Source: Cepaea nemoralis
Lineage: Eukaryota > Mollusca > Gastropoda > Stylommatophora > Helicidae
DNA: 64,000 bases
Reading direction: 5' to 3'
Assembly: GCA_014155875.1 (NCBI GenBank)
Contig: JACEFZ010011456.1
Span: forward strand, 214,501 to 278,500
The notes under the pieces are model-generated. The model saw only the letters and a list, made by a program, of their open reading frames with translations, searched no databases and was not told where the DNA came from. How positions within the stretch are numbered: position 1 is the stretch's first letter; every line of letters starts with the position of its first letter. A program made the translations under genes and the position numbers. Below are positions 21,486 to 31,965 of the stretch, piece after piece.

Positions 21486-22052
21486 CATGTTGTGATAAAA
21501 GAATAGGAATACTGTAGCCTGTCTTGTATGTTGTAGGAGACGACCAAAGAATAGGAATACTGTAACCTGGGATGTATGTTGTAGGAGATGACCAAAGAAT
21601 AGGAATACTGTAACCTGGGATGTATGTTGTAGGAGACGACCAAAGAATGAGAATACTGTAGCCTGGGATGTATGTTGTAGGAGACGACCAAAGAATGGGA
21701 ATACTATAGCCTGGGATGTATGTTGTAGGAGACAACCAAAGAATGGGAATACTGTAGCCTGGGATGTATGTTGTAGGAGACGACCAAAGAATGGGAATAC
21801 TGTAGCCTGGGGTGTATGTTGTAGGAGATGACCAAAGAATGGGAATACTGTAGCATGGGATGTATGTTGTAGAAGATGACCAAAGAATGGGAATACTGTA
21901 GCCTGGGATGTATGTTGTAGGAGATGACCAAAGAATGGGAATACTGTAGCCTGGGATGTATGTTGTAGGAGACGACCAAAGAATGGGAATACTGTAGCAT
22001 GGGATGTATGTTGTAGGAGACAACCAAAGAATGGGAATACTGTAGCCTGGGA
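21486..22052. repeat. 48-bp minisatellite, right block, ~12 copies
   Basis: It is the same unit as the block at 19366. Its first ~165 bases, including the divergent head unit ATGTTGTGATAAAAGAATAG, are the same as the first bases of the left block. Confidence 0.95.
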
Positions 22053-22059
22053 TATCCTG

Positions 22060-22170
22060 GCATATCCTTTTACAGGACATCACTGTCAACATCAGCATCT
22101 TTCAGTTGATTGTTGATTTCTTGGCAAGATTACGCTCAGTAGTTTGCCATTTCTTTCTGACTTAAAAAAT
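22060..22170 (-). mobile_element. SINE D fragment
   Basis: GGCATATCCTTTTACAGGAC and TTGGCAAGATTACGCTCAGT are the reverse complement of the SINE D 3' half. Confidence 0.75.
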
Positions 22171-22216
22171 CTCAGTTGCACAATTGAACCAATCATGATC
22201 AAGTCTTCAGAAGCGA

Positions 22217-22510
22217 AGTCAGCATGGCCGAATGGAGAAGAGCAATTACTCTTAAACTTACAGTGAGCTGAAGTAGATGTAGGGGTTCAACCCCTATATC
22301 GGTCAGTTGGACTAAAATGTTCACTCTCTTGTCCTTGACTTGAGGATGTAAATTATAAATATCTCAGAAGTCAGAGTGGGTTCGCCTCATTGTGAGAACA
22401 CTGGTAATAGGGAAAGCTAATCCACACAACATAAATCAGTCCAGTGCACTAGAAGTAGTAGCTCGTGTTTAGACTATGATTGAGTTCAAAGCCAGCCAGC
22501 ACAAAAAGAT
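22217..22510 (+). mobile_element. SINE A, nearly full length
   Basis: It has AGTCAGCATGGCCGAATGG at the head, GGGGTTCAACCCC as B-box, then CCTTGACTTGAGGATGTAAA and GATTGAGTTCAAAGCCAGCC at the end. Confidence 0.88.
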
Positions 22511-22599
22511 AAGTCCACAACGGGCTTGGGGTGAGCTGGTTCAGGGCCTTTGCTCCACTGGGAGATGAAGAAGAGAGAAATGGGTCTCTGTTACACCAT

Positions 22600-23403
22600 C
22601 CATCCATCATGTGCCATGTCGGTAAGCGTTCGCTGTCATGTTTTGCCATCTCACTCGACCACCAGAGTCGTGGATCAGCTCCGTGTTCCTGTCTCAACCA
22701 TGCGCGTAGTCAAGCCATCCAGGTATTTACTTCTCTGTCTTCCCCTTGTTCTCCTCCCCTCGATCTTGCCAGTTGTCACCAAGTTCTCAAATTTATTTCT
22801 TCTCATAACATGTCCAAAACATTTTGACTGTCTACATCTAATTTCTCTAATCAATTTACGATTTTCATTTGTTTCTTGTAGTACTTGGTCGTTGGTTTTT
22901 CTGTCTGTCCATAGTATTCTTTGCATTCTCCTCAGAAACCACATTTCCACAGCCATCAGATGTTTTTCAGCTTGACTGCCCGTTGTCCAAGCTTCACATC
23001 CATACAAATGTACAGGCTCTATGTAGCATCTTAACACTCTTTTTCTCGTTTCAATTGACATCTTTTTATTGGTCAGCCTGTTTTTCATCTTGCTAAAGGC
23101 TACTTTTGCCATAGCGATTCTTGTTCTAATCTCTTCAAGGCATCTCCCATCAGATGTCTTCTTCTTCTTCTGCGTTCATCCGGAGTCTTTTTTTCAGACG
23201 TGATTGCGTTGTGCCTGTTTACAGCAGAGCTGCTTTCTTGCGCCATTAGGCCGACACATCCAACTTCTGCGGGCATTTGTTGACTGGGTTAACCTTCCCG
23301 GCCATCAAATGTTATTACTGCTCCGAGATAATTGTAGCTATTCACTTGTTGAAGAATATTCCCATTTACTTATATATTACATTGTGGTACTTCTTTCTTC
23401 CTA
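22600..23403 (-). mobile_element. LINE family 1, 3' half
   Basis: The reverse frame 23112-22675 reads MAKVAFSKMKNRLTNKKMSI, KRVLRCYIEPVHLYGCEAWT and FGHVMRRNKFENLVTTGKIE. SINE C interrupts it at 23158-23302. It is 5'-truncated at about 23403. Confidence 0.9.
23158..23302 (-). mobile_element. SINE C nested in LINE family 1
   Basis: Flanked by CATCAGATGT (23148-23157) and CATCAAATGT (23303-23312), a 10-bp duplication with one change. The reverse strand matches the body of the copies at 3005 and 39091. Confidence 0.9.
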
Positions 23404-23924
23404 GTCTATTACATTTCTAGGCTATATGGTATTATTCATTGTTCATTCATTGTTCATAGATGGCGCTGCATGTTACTGTGCTGAATGGGATGCAGAAGTG
23501 CTGTGGTCAGGGTTTATACAACTCTCAACTTGGAGCAATATTTGCTTGGATCATTTAATTCTAGTGATGTCATGTTCAGACAAAACTCCCAGAAACTCCC
23601 AACCTGGGTTTATTGGGTAGTGAGATTGGAAACCTTGCTGCTCTCAGATGAGGGGGAAAAAAAAGAAGCATATGAAAAATATGCCATGTTATAAGAACTG
23701 GAAAGATTTGTAGAATGAGAGGATGACAGTGACAGCCTTTTCATCATACATGCTGATGAAGATTGCAAGATGTGGAGTAGCACAATCACCCATGCCAGTC
23801 AGCAAGCACTAGATGATATAGTTAGAAATTGCAAAGAGTAATCTTCAAGACAACCAACTTAGCACAATTGTTTGGACAATTTTTTTCATAAACCTACCCA
23901 AGGATTTGTTGGCATTTTTGGCTT

Positions 23925-24130
23925 AGGAGATGGTGAAATGCAGTTTCATAACATGACAACCGGAAATATCAGTAGTAGGAGAGGCAGAGGAAGACCAAGA
24001 GAAATGGATGGCCTAAGATGGCATGGAGGAATAACTTCTTTAGAATTGATCCAGAACACCAAGTGCCGAGTTCTGTGGCAATACATGAATGCCTCCACTG
24101 TTTGGCATGGCACATGATAATGATGATGAT
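23925..24130 (+). mobile_element. LINE family 2, 3' end
   Basis: ISSRRGRGRPREMDGLRW and HGGITSLELIQNTKCRVLWQ align with the family 2 C-terminus at 15347; the tail is GGCATGGCACATGATAATGA then (GAT)n. Confidence 0.85.
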
Positions 24131-24139
24131 GATAACCCA

Positions 24140-24400
24140 CAGATATATTGAACTCATTACTTTGAAAGGAATCTGTCTAAAGGAAGTATTTTGGCCACAT
24201 TAAAAGACATAAGACTTATAAACAACAAACTGGAAGATAATGTTAAAGGCAGTCGAGTAAGAGGTAGATAACGATACAAGTGGGAAGAAAACATCAAGAG
24301 ATGGACAAATAGCAGACAGAATGTACAGTTATGGCGAGAGATAGACAGTGTTGGAGATCCATTGCAGCCAGCCTTCATTGTGGAGACAGCACCTGATTGA
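24140..24400 (+). mobile_element. LINE 3' fragment, family unassigned
   Basis: A broken frame reads RLINNKLEDNVKGSRVRGR and YKWEENIKRWTNSRQNVQLW, the arginine-rich C-terminal style of RTE-like reverse transcriptases, ending in (GATT)n. Confidence 0.6.
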
Positions 24401-24490
24401 TTGATTGGAAGCAAGCCCTTCCCAAACGCACGCTTACGTTGGACACACGGGCTTCCGAGCTGGAGAGATGCATAGCTTGGTGTCACACAG

Positions 24491-25104
24491 TCCCCTCAGA
24501 AAAGGAACTAAGAAGGAGAAGTTTCAGTTCTATTTTTCTCTTGGTGCAGTAGTAACTCTTGGGATGTTTGTTCCCTGCAGAAGAGGAACTAAGAAGAATT
24601 ATCAGTTCTGTGTTTCTCTTGGTGCAACACTCTTGTGATGTTTGTTCCCTGCAGAAGAGGAACTAAGAAGAATTATCAGTTCTGTGTTTCTCTTGGTGCA
24701 ACATTAACTCTTGATGTTTGTTCCCTGCAGAAGAGGAACTAAGAAGAATTATCAGTTCTGTGTTTATCTTGGTGCAACACTCTTGTAATGTTTGTTCTCT
24801 GCAGAAGAGGAACTAAGAAGAATTATTAGTTCTGTGTTTCTCTTGGTGCAACACTGTTGTGATGTTTGTTCCCTGCAGAAGAGGAACTAAGAAGAATTAT
24901 CAGTTCTGTGTTTCTCTTGATGCAACACTGTTGTGATGTTTGTTCCCTGCAGAAGAGGAACTAAGAAGAATTATCAGTTCTTTGTTTCTCTTGGTGCAAC
25001 ACTCTTGTGATGTTTGTTCCCTGCAGAAGAGGAACTAAGAAGAATTATTAGTTCTGTGTTTTTCTTGGTGCAACATTAACTGTTGTGATACTTGTTGCCT
25101 CCAG
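24491..25104. repeat. Tandem array of ~74-bp units carrying complete acceptor-like sites, ending at a 3' splice site
   Basis: Eight units each contain TGATGTTTGTTCCCTGCAG, a pyrimidine tract plus CAG, then AAGAGGAACTAAGAAGAATT. The AGs are at 24499, 24580, 24654, 24730, 24804, 24878, 24952 and 25026. The final unit is altered to TGATACTTGTTGCCTCCAG, the acceptor used for the exon at 25105. Confidence 0.93.
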
Positions 25105-25250
25105 ATCCTAATCCACAGTTCAGGGAGCCTCTGCCACAAAGTGTGAAGGTGGAAGAAATGAGGGAAATTCACAAGAGAGTCAACCACATCATCAAGTACC
25201 ACAAGGCTGTCATCAGAAACATTGTCAGAGGCGTATTTCACTTTGATTGA
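25105..25250 (+). CDS. Unidentified host gene, last exon with stop
   Basis: The exon enters in phase 1 (G plus AT gives Asp), encodes 48 residues and ends with TGA at 25248-25250. It starts DPNPQFREPLPQSVKVEEMR and ends AVIRNIVRGVFHFD; EIHKRVNHIIKYHKAV looks like an amphipathic basic helix. The choice of acceptor at 25103-25104 over the eight upstream AGs rests on the coding phase: the nearest decoy (25026) would bring an in-frame stop. No polyadenylation site was placed with confidence because the 3' flank is repeat and transposon sequence. Confidence 0.82.
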
Positions 25251-25254
25251 AGAT

Positions 25255-25469
25255 GGGTTTGTGGCCTGTGATTGGATGATGTGATTGATGTTTGATTTGA
25301 TGGTAATGAGTTAGTGAATGTTGTTAATGTGTGATTGGTGTGTCATCGGATGTTGTTGATTTATGGTTAGCCTGTAATTGGATGTTGTTAATGTGTTGTT
25401 GATGTATGATTGGATGCCAGTGAGTGATTGATGTGTAATTGAGTGATGTTGATCTGTGATTGGATGTTG
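25255..25469. repeat. Degenerate minisatellite in the 3' flank, left part
   Basis: Loose copies of a ~21-24-bp unit (GTGATTGGATGTTGTTAATG) follow the stop codon. The unit carries TTAA, the target of the composite element inserted next; the array resumes at 27294. Confidence 0.75.
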
Positions 25470-25747
25470 TTAACCCTTTTACTCCGGCCGGGCCAAAATC
25501 TCGGCCATGAGGTCACGACACGTCATGAGCCAAAAAGATGATGCGGCCGAAATGATCGGCCCCGATGTAAGAACTGTTTTGATTGGTTTGCTTTTAATAG
25601 TGCAGACCAATCAAATGCTGCCTTGTAATCTCCAGCCATTCTTCTTTGCAAATGGCATCTTGATGAACGGAATTCGAACAAATGGATATAATTTTGTGAG
25701 TTTTTAACGCAGTAACCCAGTTTTTGGTTAATTTTTGATGTTTAGTA

Positions 25748-25875
25748 ATGGCCAGCTTTGAACCCGAAGACGTGCTAGCATTGACTAGTTATGATAGTAG
25801 CGATTTTGACAGTTCAGGGCTGTAGTAGTACAGAAAGTGCCCATGCAGATTTTGACCTCGTGTCCCCGTGGTTTT
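25748..25875 (+). pseudogene. piggyBac-type transposase N-terminus, left arm (broken)
   Basis: The frame MASFEPEDVLALTSYDSSDF is followed by stops. The acidic Ser/Asp-rich start is characteristic of piggyBac transposase N-termini. The same start appears inverted in the right arm. Confidence 0.6.
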
Positions 25876-26744
25876 AAGTGTATTGGGAATAAAGAGGATC
25901 ATGTTGATCTATATCCATTCATGGAGATGTCCGGACCAAAACACATGCCACTAGATGATAGCCCACCTATTACAAATGTCAAAAGAGACTTCATGGTTGT
26001 TGTTGTTTTTAACCATAAGTCTTTAAAATTATTCTAAAGTGGTGTAGGTATTCAATGAGGAAATTTTAGGTGAGTACCATTTTTGTTTAATATTTAGTAC
26101 CAATTCACACATAGTGGTATGAAATATTTTATTTTTCACAAAATGCAAATGAGGTCACCAAATTTGCATAAACATGAACAAAACAACTTCAATCATACAC
26201 AGAAATAAACTCTATTATATCCTCTTTAACCCTTTTAGGACGGAACAACATTGGGCCAAATTTAGGTTTCCCTCTGAAGAAGACGGAGCCATTTTTTTGG
26301 AGTACAGAAATGACTGAAGTGACAATTTTATAAATTCAAAAAAAAAATATTAGAACCCTATATAGATATATACAAGTATATATATTCTTAAAGTGGATAT
26401 AGTAAAGTTTATTTCTGTGTATGATTGAAGTTGTTTTGTTCATGTTTACGCAAATTTGATGACCTCATTTGTATTTTGTGAAAAATAAAATATTTCATAC
26501 CACTATGTATGAATTGGTACTAAATATTTATAAAAAATTGTACTCACCTAAAATTTCCTCATTGAATACCTACACCACTTTAGAATAATTTTAAGCACTT
26601 ATGGTTAAATAAACAACAACTATGAAGTCCCTATTGACATTTGTAATAGGTTGGCTATCAACTGGTGACATGTTTTTTGGTCCGGCCATCGCCATGAAAG
26701 GGTATAGATAAAACAATCTTCTTTATTCCCAATACACAAAACTA

Positions 26745-26885
26745 CGGGGACACGAGGTCGAAATCCTCATGGGCACTTTCTGTATCACTAAAGTCATTAT
26801 CTGACAGTCCTGAACTGACAAAATCGCTATTATCAGAGCTAGTCAATGCTAGTACGTCTTCGGGTTCAAAGCTGGCTATTGTAGA
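26745..26885 (-). pseudogene. piggyBac-type transposase N-terminus, right arm
   Basis: The frame MASFEPEDVLALTSSDNSDF continues VSSGLSDNDFSDTESAHEDF and then stops. It is the better preserved of the two inverted copies. No catalytic domain is present in the element, so it is non-autonomous. Confidence 0.62.
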
Positions 26886-27293
26886 ATTCAAAAATCCACG
26901 AAAAAATGGGTTACTTCGGGAAAAAAAGCACAAAATAAAATCCACTTGTTTGAATCACACTAGAAACGGCAAAATGAAGGCCACAATGGCTGACGATTGT
27001 AAGGAAGCATTTGATTGGTCTGTACTATTAAAAGCAAACCAATCAAAGCAGTTCTTACAAACAAGGCCGACGATCGGCCTCGTCATCTGTTTGAATAGAG
27101 CAACATGGCGACTGCAAGGCCGGGATATCGGCCCGGTAGGGTTTTAAGGGTTAAGAATATATATACTTTTATATACATATATAGGGTTCTAATATTTTTT
27201 AAATTGTCACTTAGTAATCCAAAAAAATGACTCCGTCTTCTTCAGGGTGAAAGCTAAATTTGGCCCAATGTTGTTCTGTCCTAAGAGGGTTAA

Positions 27294-27460
27294 TGTGTTG
27301 TTGTTGTTTAATTGTATGTTAATGTGATAGATGTGTGTTTCGATGTTGTTAATGTGTGTTTGGATGTTGTTAATGTGTGTTTGGATGTTGTTAATGTGTG
27401 TTTGGATGTTGCTAAAATGTGATTGTTGTATGAATGGATGTTGTTTATATGTGATCTGTT
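27294..27460. repeat. Degenerate minisatellite in the 3' flank, right part
   Basis: Copies of GTGTTTGGATGTTGTTAAT continue the array broken by the TTAA composite. Confidence 0.75.
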
Positions 27461-27599
27461 ATTAACTTAAGACTAGATAGAGGCACATAGCTTGTCCTTA
27501 TATACCATCATGAAATGAATTTAGTTATATTTCACTGTTTCAACAGGTCTGGCCCAATGCATCCTATTTCAACAGGTATTTCTGTTAGGTATGCCTGTC

Positions 27600-28930
27600 T
27601 TGGAGCCACACTGTTATAGTGGCTATGGAGCCACACTGTTATAGTGGCTATGGAGCCACACTGTCATAGTGGCTATGGAGCCACTCTGTTATAGTGGCTA
27701 TGGAGTCACTCTGTTATAGTGGCTATGGAGTCACTCTGTTATGTTATGTTGTTTGTCCATCAAGAATGATGATGACCATTCATTTCATCCAGTGGGGTTG
27801 AAGGTGTGGAGCCGTGGGTTCTAAGATGACTGATAAGGCCTATTTTGGCTCGAAATGTTCTTTGACAATGTGGACAAAGAATGCTTGCCGTCTCTGGAGG
27901 AGGAATTCCTGCAGTGGTTTTTCTGTCCTGCCTTTTCTTCACAGCTCTTGCAGTCCTGGTTGCCTCACATATGACTGCACCTTTGCGCAATGATGCACGC
28001 CACGAATTTCGGTCTCTGGCTGCAGCCTCCCAGGTGTCATGATGAATTCCAAAAGCATTCAGTGAAATTTTCAGAGTGTCTTTAAAACGTTTCCTCTGGC
28101 CACCTTGGGAGCGTTTACCACAACGCAGTTCGCTGTAAAAAATTTGTTTAGGGAGCCTGTGATCTGGCATGCGAGTCAAGTGACCAGCCCAGCGAATCTG
28201 ATTCTTCATCAGTAGAGTGTGAATACTGGGCATGGATGCTCTTTCTAGGACTTCAGTGTCTGGAATCTTGTCTTGCCATTTAATCTTCAGTAGCTTCCTT
28301 AGGCAGACTGTGTGGAAGTGGTTTAATTTCCTAGCGTGTCGCTGATAAACAGTCCAGGTTTCACAAGCATATAGCAGTGTGGATAATACAACTGCTTTGT
28401 AGACTTTTAGCTTTGTTTGCAGGCTTATTCCAGTTCTGTCCCATACATTCTTGTACAGTCTGCCAAAGGCTGCACTGGCCTTGGAGATTCTTGCATTCAC
28501 TTCGTCATCGATTGTGGCAGCTTGTGACAGGGTGCTGCCAAGATAGGTAAATTTGTCCACAACACTTAGTCTATGATCATTCACTTTGATATTCGGCACT
28601 CTGTTATAGTGGCTATGGAGTCACTCTGTTATAGTGGCTATGGAGTCACTCTGTTATAGTGGCTATGGAGTCACTCTGTTATAGTGGCTATGGAGTCACT
28701 CTGTTATAGTGGCTATGGAGCCACACTATCATAGTGGCTATGGAGCCACACTGTTATAGTGGCTATGGAATCACACTGTTATAGTGGCTATGGAGCCACA
28801 CTGTTATAGTGGCTATGGAATCACACTGTCATGGTGGCTATGGAGCCACACTGTTATAGTGGCTATGGAGCCACACTACCATAGTGGCTATGGAGCCACA
28901 CTGTTATAGTGGCTATGGAGCCTCACTGGC
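27600..28930. repeat. 25-bp minisatellite interrupted by LINE family 4
   Basis: Units TATAGTGGCTATGGAGCCAC plus ACTGT (or GTCACTCTGT) occupy 27600-27742 and 28597-28930. The LINE at 27743-28596 splits the array. Confidence 0.93.
27743..28596 (-). mobile_element. LINE family 4, 3' end with a long intact frame
   Basis: Flanked by the exact 11-bp duplication CACTCTGTTAT (27732-27742 and 28597-28607). The 279-codon frame (28599-27760) is uninterrupted: VVDKFTYLGSTLSQAATIDD (thumb), KLKVYKAVVLSTLLYACETW, IRWAGHLTRMPDHRLPKQIF, GKRSQGGQRKRFKDTLKISL, then a C2H2 finger with CPHCQRTFRAKIGLISHLRT and His. Lack of stops and the exact duplication suggest a recent insertion. It is 5'-truncated before the catalytic reverse-transcriptase motifs and cannot be autonomous. 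Confidence 0.93.
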
Positions 28931-29330
28931 ATAGTGGCTAGTGCACTGGTCTGCAAAGACAAAGGTCCAGGTTAAATTTCCAGCAGAGGCAGGATTATTT
29001 TTGTCTGGCCAGTATTACTGTGAGGTTAACCCAGCCTCATGAAAAATGAGCAGACGACAATTGCCAGAATTTTCTGAGTAGGAAAAGCAGCAAGAAAGGG
29101 AACTAGTCACCCTACCTCACATGTAATGGCCTAGATTATGTGACAGTCTAGCATCTCACATCCCAATGGCAGTATTTGCTTTGGCACTACCTTTACATTT
29201 TGTACGCCTTTCTTAGCCTTTGAATGTCCCCAGTTGGTGTCTCTTAAAATTAGAGAATTGTAAACAAGATAGATCTTGACTGCAGATACTCACCCCTTGT
29301 ACAGTGTACCAAAAATATATTCATCTCATC
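28925..29330 (+). mobile_element. Possible tRNA-derived SINE
   Basis: GGCATAGTGGCTAGTGCACT (A-box-like) and AAGGTCCAGGTTAAATTTCC (B-box-like) are spaced as in tRNA. The rest (to TCATCTCATCTCATC) has no second copy in the window, so the ends are a guess. Confidence 0.4.
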
Positions 29331-29334
29331 TCAT

Positions 29335-30870
29335 CATGTTCCTCTTGTGCCTTGCGGTGTCGAGGTGAAGTATAAACTTCGTGAGAGTGCCCAATTGTGG
29401 GCTTCATGTATCGATATTCCCATGGACTCTGCTATTCTCTCCGTCCAACATTACGTGGTCAGCCTCTTCCTCTGTTTCCATCTGGTCTGTACATCATTGC
29501 TTGTGGTATGCTGTTGACTGGTAACCTACTTGCATGGCCAAACCATTTGACTTGCTGCTTTCTAATAAAATCTAGTGCTGCTATAACGCCCACTTTAGTC
29601 ATGATTTCTTCATTTCTGATCTTATCTCTTCTTGATACGTTGAGTATTCTTCTCAGGAATCTCATTTCTGTTGTTGTGATTTTTCTTTTCTCTTGTTCTG
29701 TTATTGTCCACTGTAGCCTACCACCCATGTCTTAAGAGGCGACTAAGGAGGCTTGATGGTTCCGTCTCCCTGCTACTGAGTGAGTGCGTGGCGCGACACT
29801 GTGAGCTGTGAGTTTCATGTGAAATGCTTTTGAACGTGGACTGTGTGGGTGAACATCTAGGAAACATTCAGATAGGAAAATGACTGCCAATTCCATCAGA
29901 GATGAACTGGGTGTTTCGTGGGGGACTGGTGTGTTGACATTCTGGTGGTGGCATTATGCACAGTGTATCTGTGCAGGCTGTTGTTTGTCGAGACTCCTGT
30001 CTTTTCCACTTTTCACATTGGGCAGTGGGGAGCATTTTGTATGATATTCATTGGCACAGGAATGGAGCATAATGGGGACGACCCGTTGCTGTGAAGTTGG
30101 AACTGTGACTAACTAACTAACATGTCCAGGTTTGGCATTGGTAGCATAGAGCTGGTAGGAAGATTGTATTGTAAAGTGCTTTCTTAGTAGTTATTGATAC
30201 ATGTTTGTTCTTTAGTATTGGTGCCATTTGTCCAATGAGTTGGTTTGCCTTATTGCATCTATTTTCGATCTCATCTTCTGATCTGCCATTTGATGATATT
30301 ATACTTCCTAGGTACTTGAAACACTTTACTTGTTTCAAGTGATGTTCGTTTAGGTGAATTGTTGTTGTTTTTTTCTTCTTTAGTTATAGTTATTACCTCT
30401 GTTTTGCTTGTGCTAATTTTCATGTTATGTTCCCTACACATTTTGTTTAGACTATTCATGTAGTCTTGTAATTCAGCTTCTGATTTTGCTATAAGTGCTT
30501 GGTCGTCTGCAAACAGGAGTTCTCTAATGGTTAGATATGCAGATGGTTCTTCTTCTTTGTTCTCATCATGCAGTATTCTTGCGGTCTCAGTTTGGCTGGT
30601 TTCTTTACATATTTTGTCTATATATGTTATGAACAAGAGAGGGGACAGGACACAACCTTGTCGTACTCCAGATCTTACGGTGAAGGGTTTTGAGTGTCCT
30701 CCAGTTGCTGTTTACTATGCATTCACTGTTGTTGTATAAGCTTCTACATAGGTTTGTTAGATCCATACCATATTGTTTAAGGATTTCCCACAGCTTGTTT
30801 CTATCTACTCTATCAAATGCCCTTTCTTGGTCGACAAAGGCTAAGTAGAGTGTTTCATTGAATTTGATTG
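29335..30870 (-). mobile_element. LINE family 3, with a 0.4-kb insertion
   Basis: On the reverse strand: FADDQALIAKSEAELQDYMN (catalytic FADD box, frame 30636-30271), KCFKYLGSIISSNGRSEDEI (thumb, 30338-30117), then after the insertion KRKITTTEMRFLRRILNVSR, QVKWFGHASRLPVNSIPQAM. A sister copy is at 52745-53460. The 3' end is GGCACAAGAGGAACATGATG. Confidence 0.88.
29712..30121 (+). mobile_element. Retroelement 3' segment with CTAACTAACTAA tail inside LINE family 3
   Basis: It interrupts the reading CQTWT/ITEQEKRK of family 3. Its last ~130 bases (TGTCTTTTCCACTTTTCACA ... GAAGTTGGAACTGTGACTAA) recur at 53137-53276, where the element is also inserted in a family 3 LINE. No coding frame was recognised; it may be the 3' end of another LINE or a SINE. 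Confidence 0.65.
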
Positions 30871-31795
30871 ATCGAAAATATATTAAAACACCAAAATATG
30901 AATAAAATTAGGGGAACTGCGCTTAAGCTGTGGAAATGTAAACAGTATAAAATAACACAAAGTAATGCAGCTTTACAGAACATAATTACGAAAAATGCAG
31001 GATATATTTGCTACTTATCTCAGAATTCCATTCATCACAGCCTTTGTTCATCTTTTCATTCTTCTCATCTTGTTCTTATGCCTTGATGTAATCACTAGAG
31101 GATCTTGTCTGTGATTATATATTGTGTTTTGTGTATGTATTTGTTTTATTTTATATTGTTTAAAACACGAAAGAAAAGTCAGAATGAATGCAATAAATCA
31201 CACCAGTGTTTCGGTTAACAACCCTCGCCAAGAAGAGCACAAATGAAAACACGTATAATAGAAAACCCCAAGTATATTACATTATTAGTTTTTAGAAGCG
31301 TGTCTTCAGCTAGATTTGGATCTTCTACCTAGAAAAAAAATCTAAATTTGTTTCGGGGCAGTTTTCTGCTGTGATGTGGTAGGGCCATCTTCTTAAGTAG
31401 ACCTGAATGTATGGAGGCATTGGAGGCCAATTTTTTTTCACTTAGCAGGCGATGAGTCCAGGCATTGAACCCCTTGGTCAACCAATCTTATGACATTATC
31501 TGCGCAGTTTCCCATCAGCTTTGTTAACTTGCCCGCTTGCAACTTAGAAGCAGACGTTAAATATTTAGTTACCCCATCCACTTCCTGTTTTATATGTAAC
31601 ATATATACACAACCCACCAGCATGTGCCACACAATATGGGTAAGGGGTCACAATAAGCGTTGGAAGCCGCCGTGATGCAAGTGGCTAGCACACATGTCTG
31701 ATGGCCGATGGGCATGTGTTGAATTCTCTCAAGGGAGGAGGGAGGGAGGTGTTATTAAATAAAACATTTAGCTAGACTAATCCAGTCTACAGGGA
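30871..31795. other. Intergenic sequence without a recognised element
   Basis: AT-rich sequence; no frame or repeat found elsewhere in the window. A tRNA-like stretch (GATGCAAGTGGCTAGCACAC ... TGTGTTGAATTCTC, 31675-31730) hints at another SINE head but lacks a clear B-box. Confidence 0.35.
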
Positions 31796-31814
31796 GCCCT
31801 GGTGGCATAGTGAT

Positions 31815-31965
31815 TATGCAAACCTGGCCTAGAGAGACAACAGCAGAAGATAAACTCTATGGACCGCTGAGGGAACTAAAAAAGACAATTCATACAAGAG
31901 ACATGATTGCAGTTATAGACATATTTCAAGCGAACGAAAGAAGAAGACACTGGCCTGCTGACCTT
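31815..31965 (+). mobile_element. LINE family 8, 3' end fragment
   Basis: WPRETTAEDKLYGPLRELKK and TRDMIAVIDIFQANERRRH match the C-terminus of family 8 at 40890-41030. Confidence 0.8.

Larger units (their letters stand above)
25474..27289. mobile_element. piggyBac-like TTAA composite: palindromic element with two smaller TTAA modules
   Basis: Four segments are each separated by TTAA: arm A 25474-26225, module b 26230-26387, arm A' 26392-27150 (inverted copy of A), module b' 27155-27289 (inverted copy of b). TTAA occurs at 25470, 26226, 26388, 27151 and 27290. Outer ends are CCCTTTTACTCCGGCC and CCTAAGAGGG, the CCC...GGG ends of piggyBac elements. The whole unit splits a TTAA-bearing minisatellite. 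Confidence 0.85.

Noticed and set aside
19296..22098. Open frames of 289-415 codons on the - strand
   Set aside because: They are translations of the 48-bp minisatellite, with parallel open frames in other phases.
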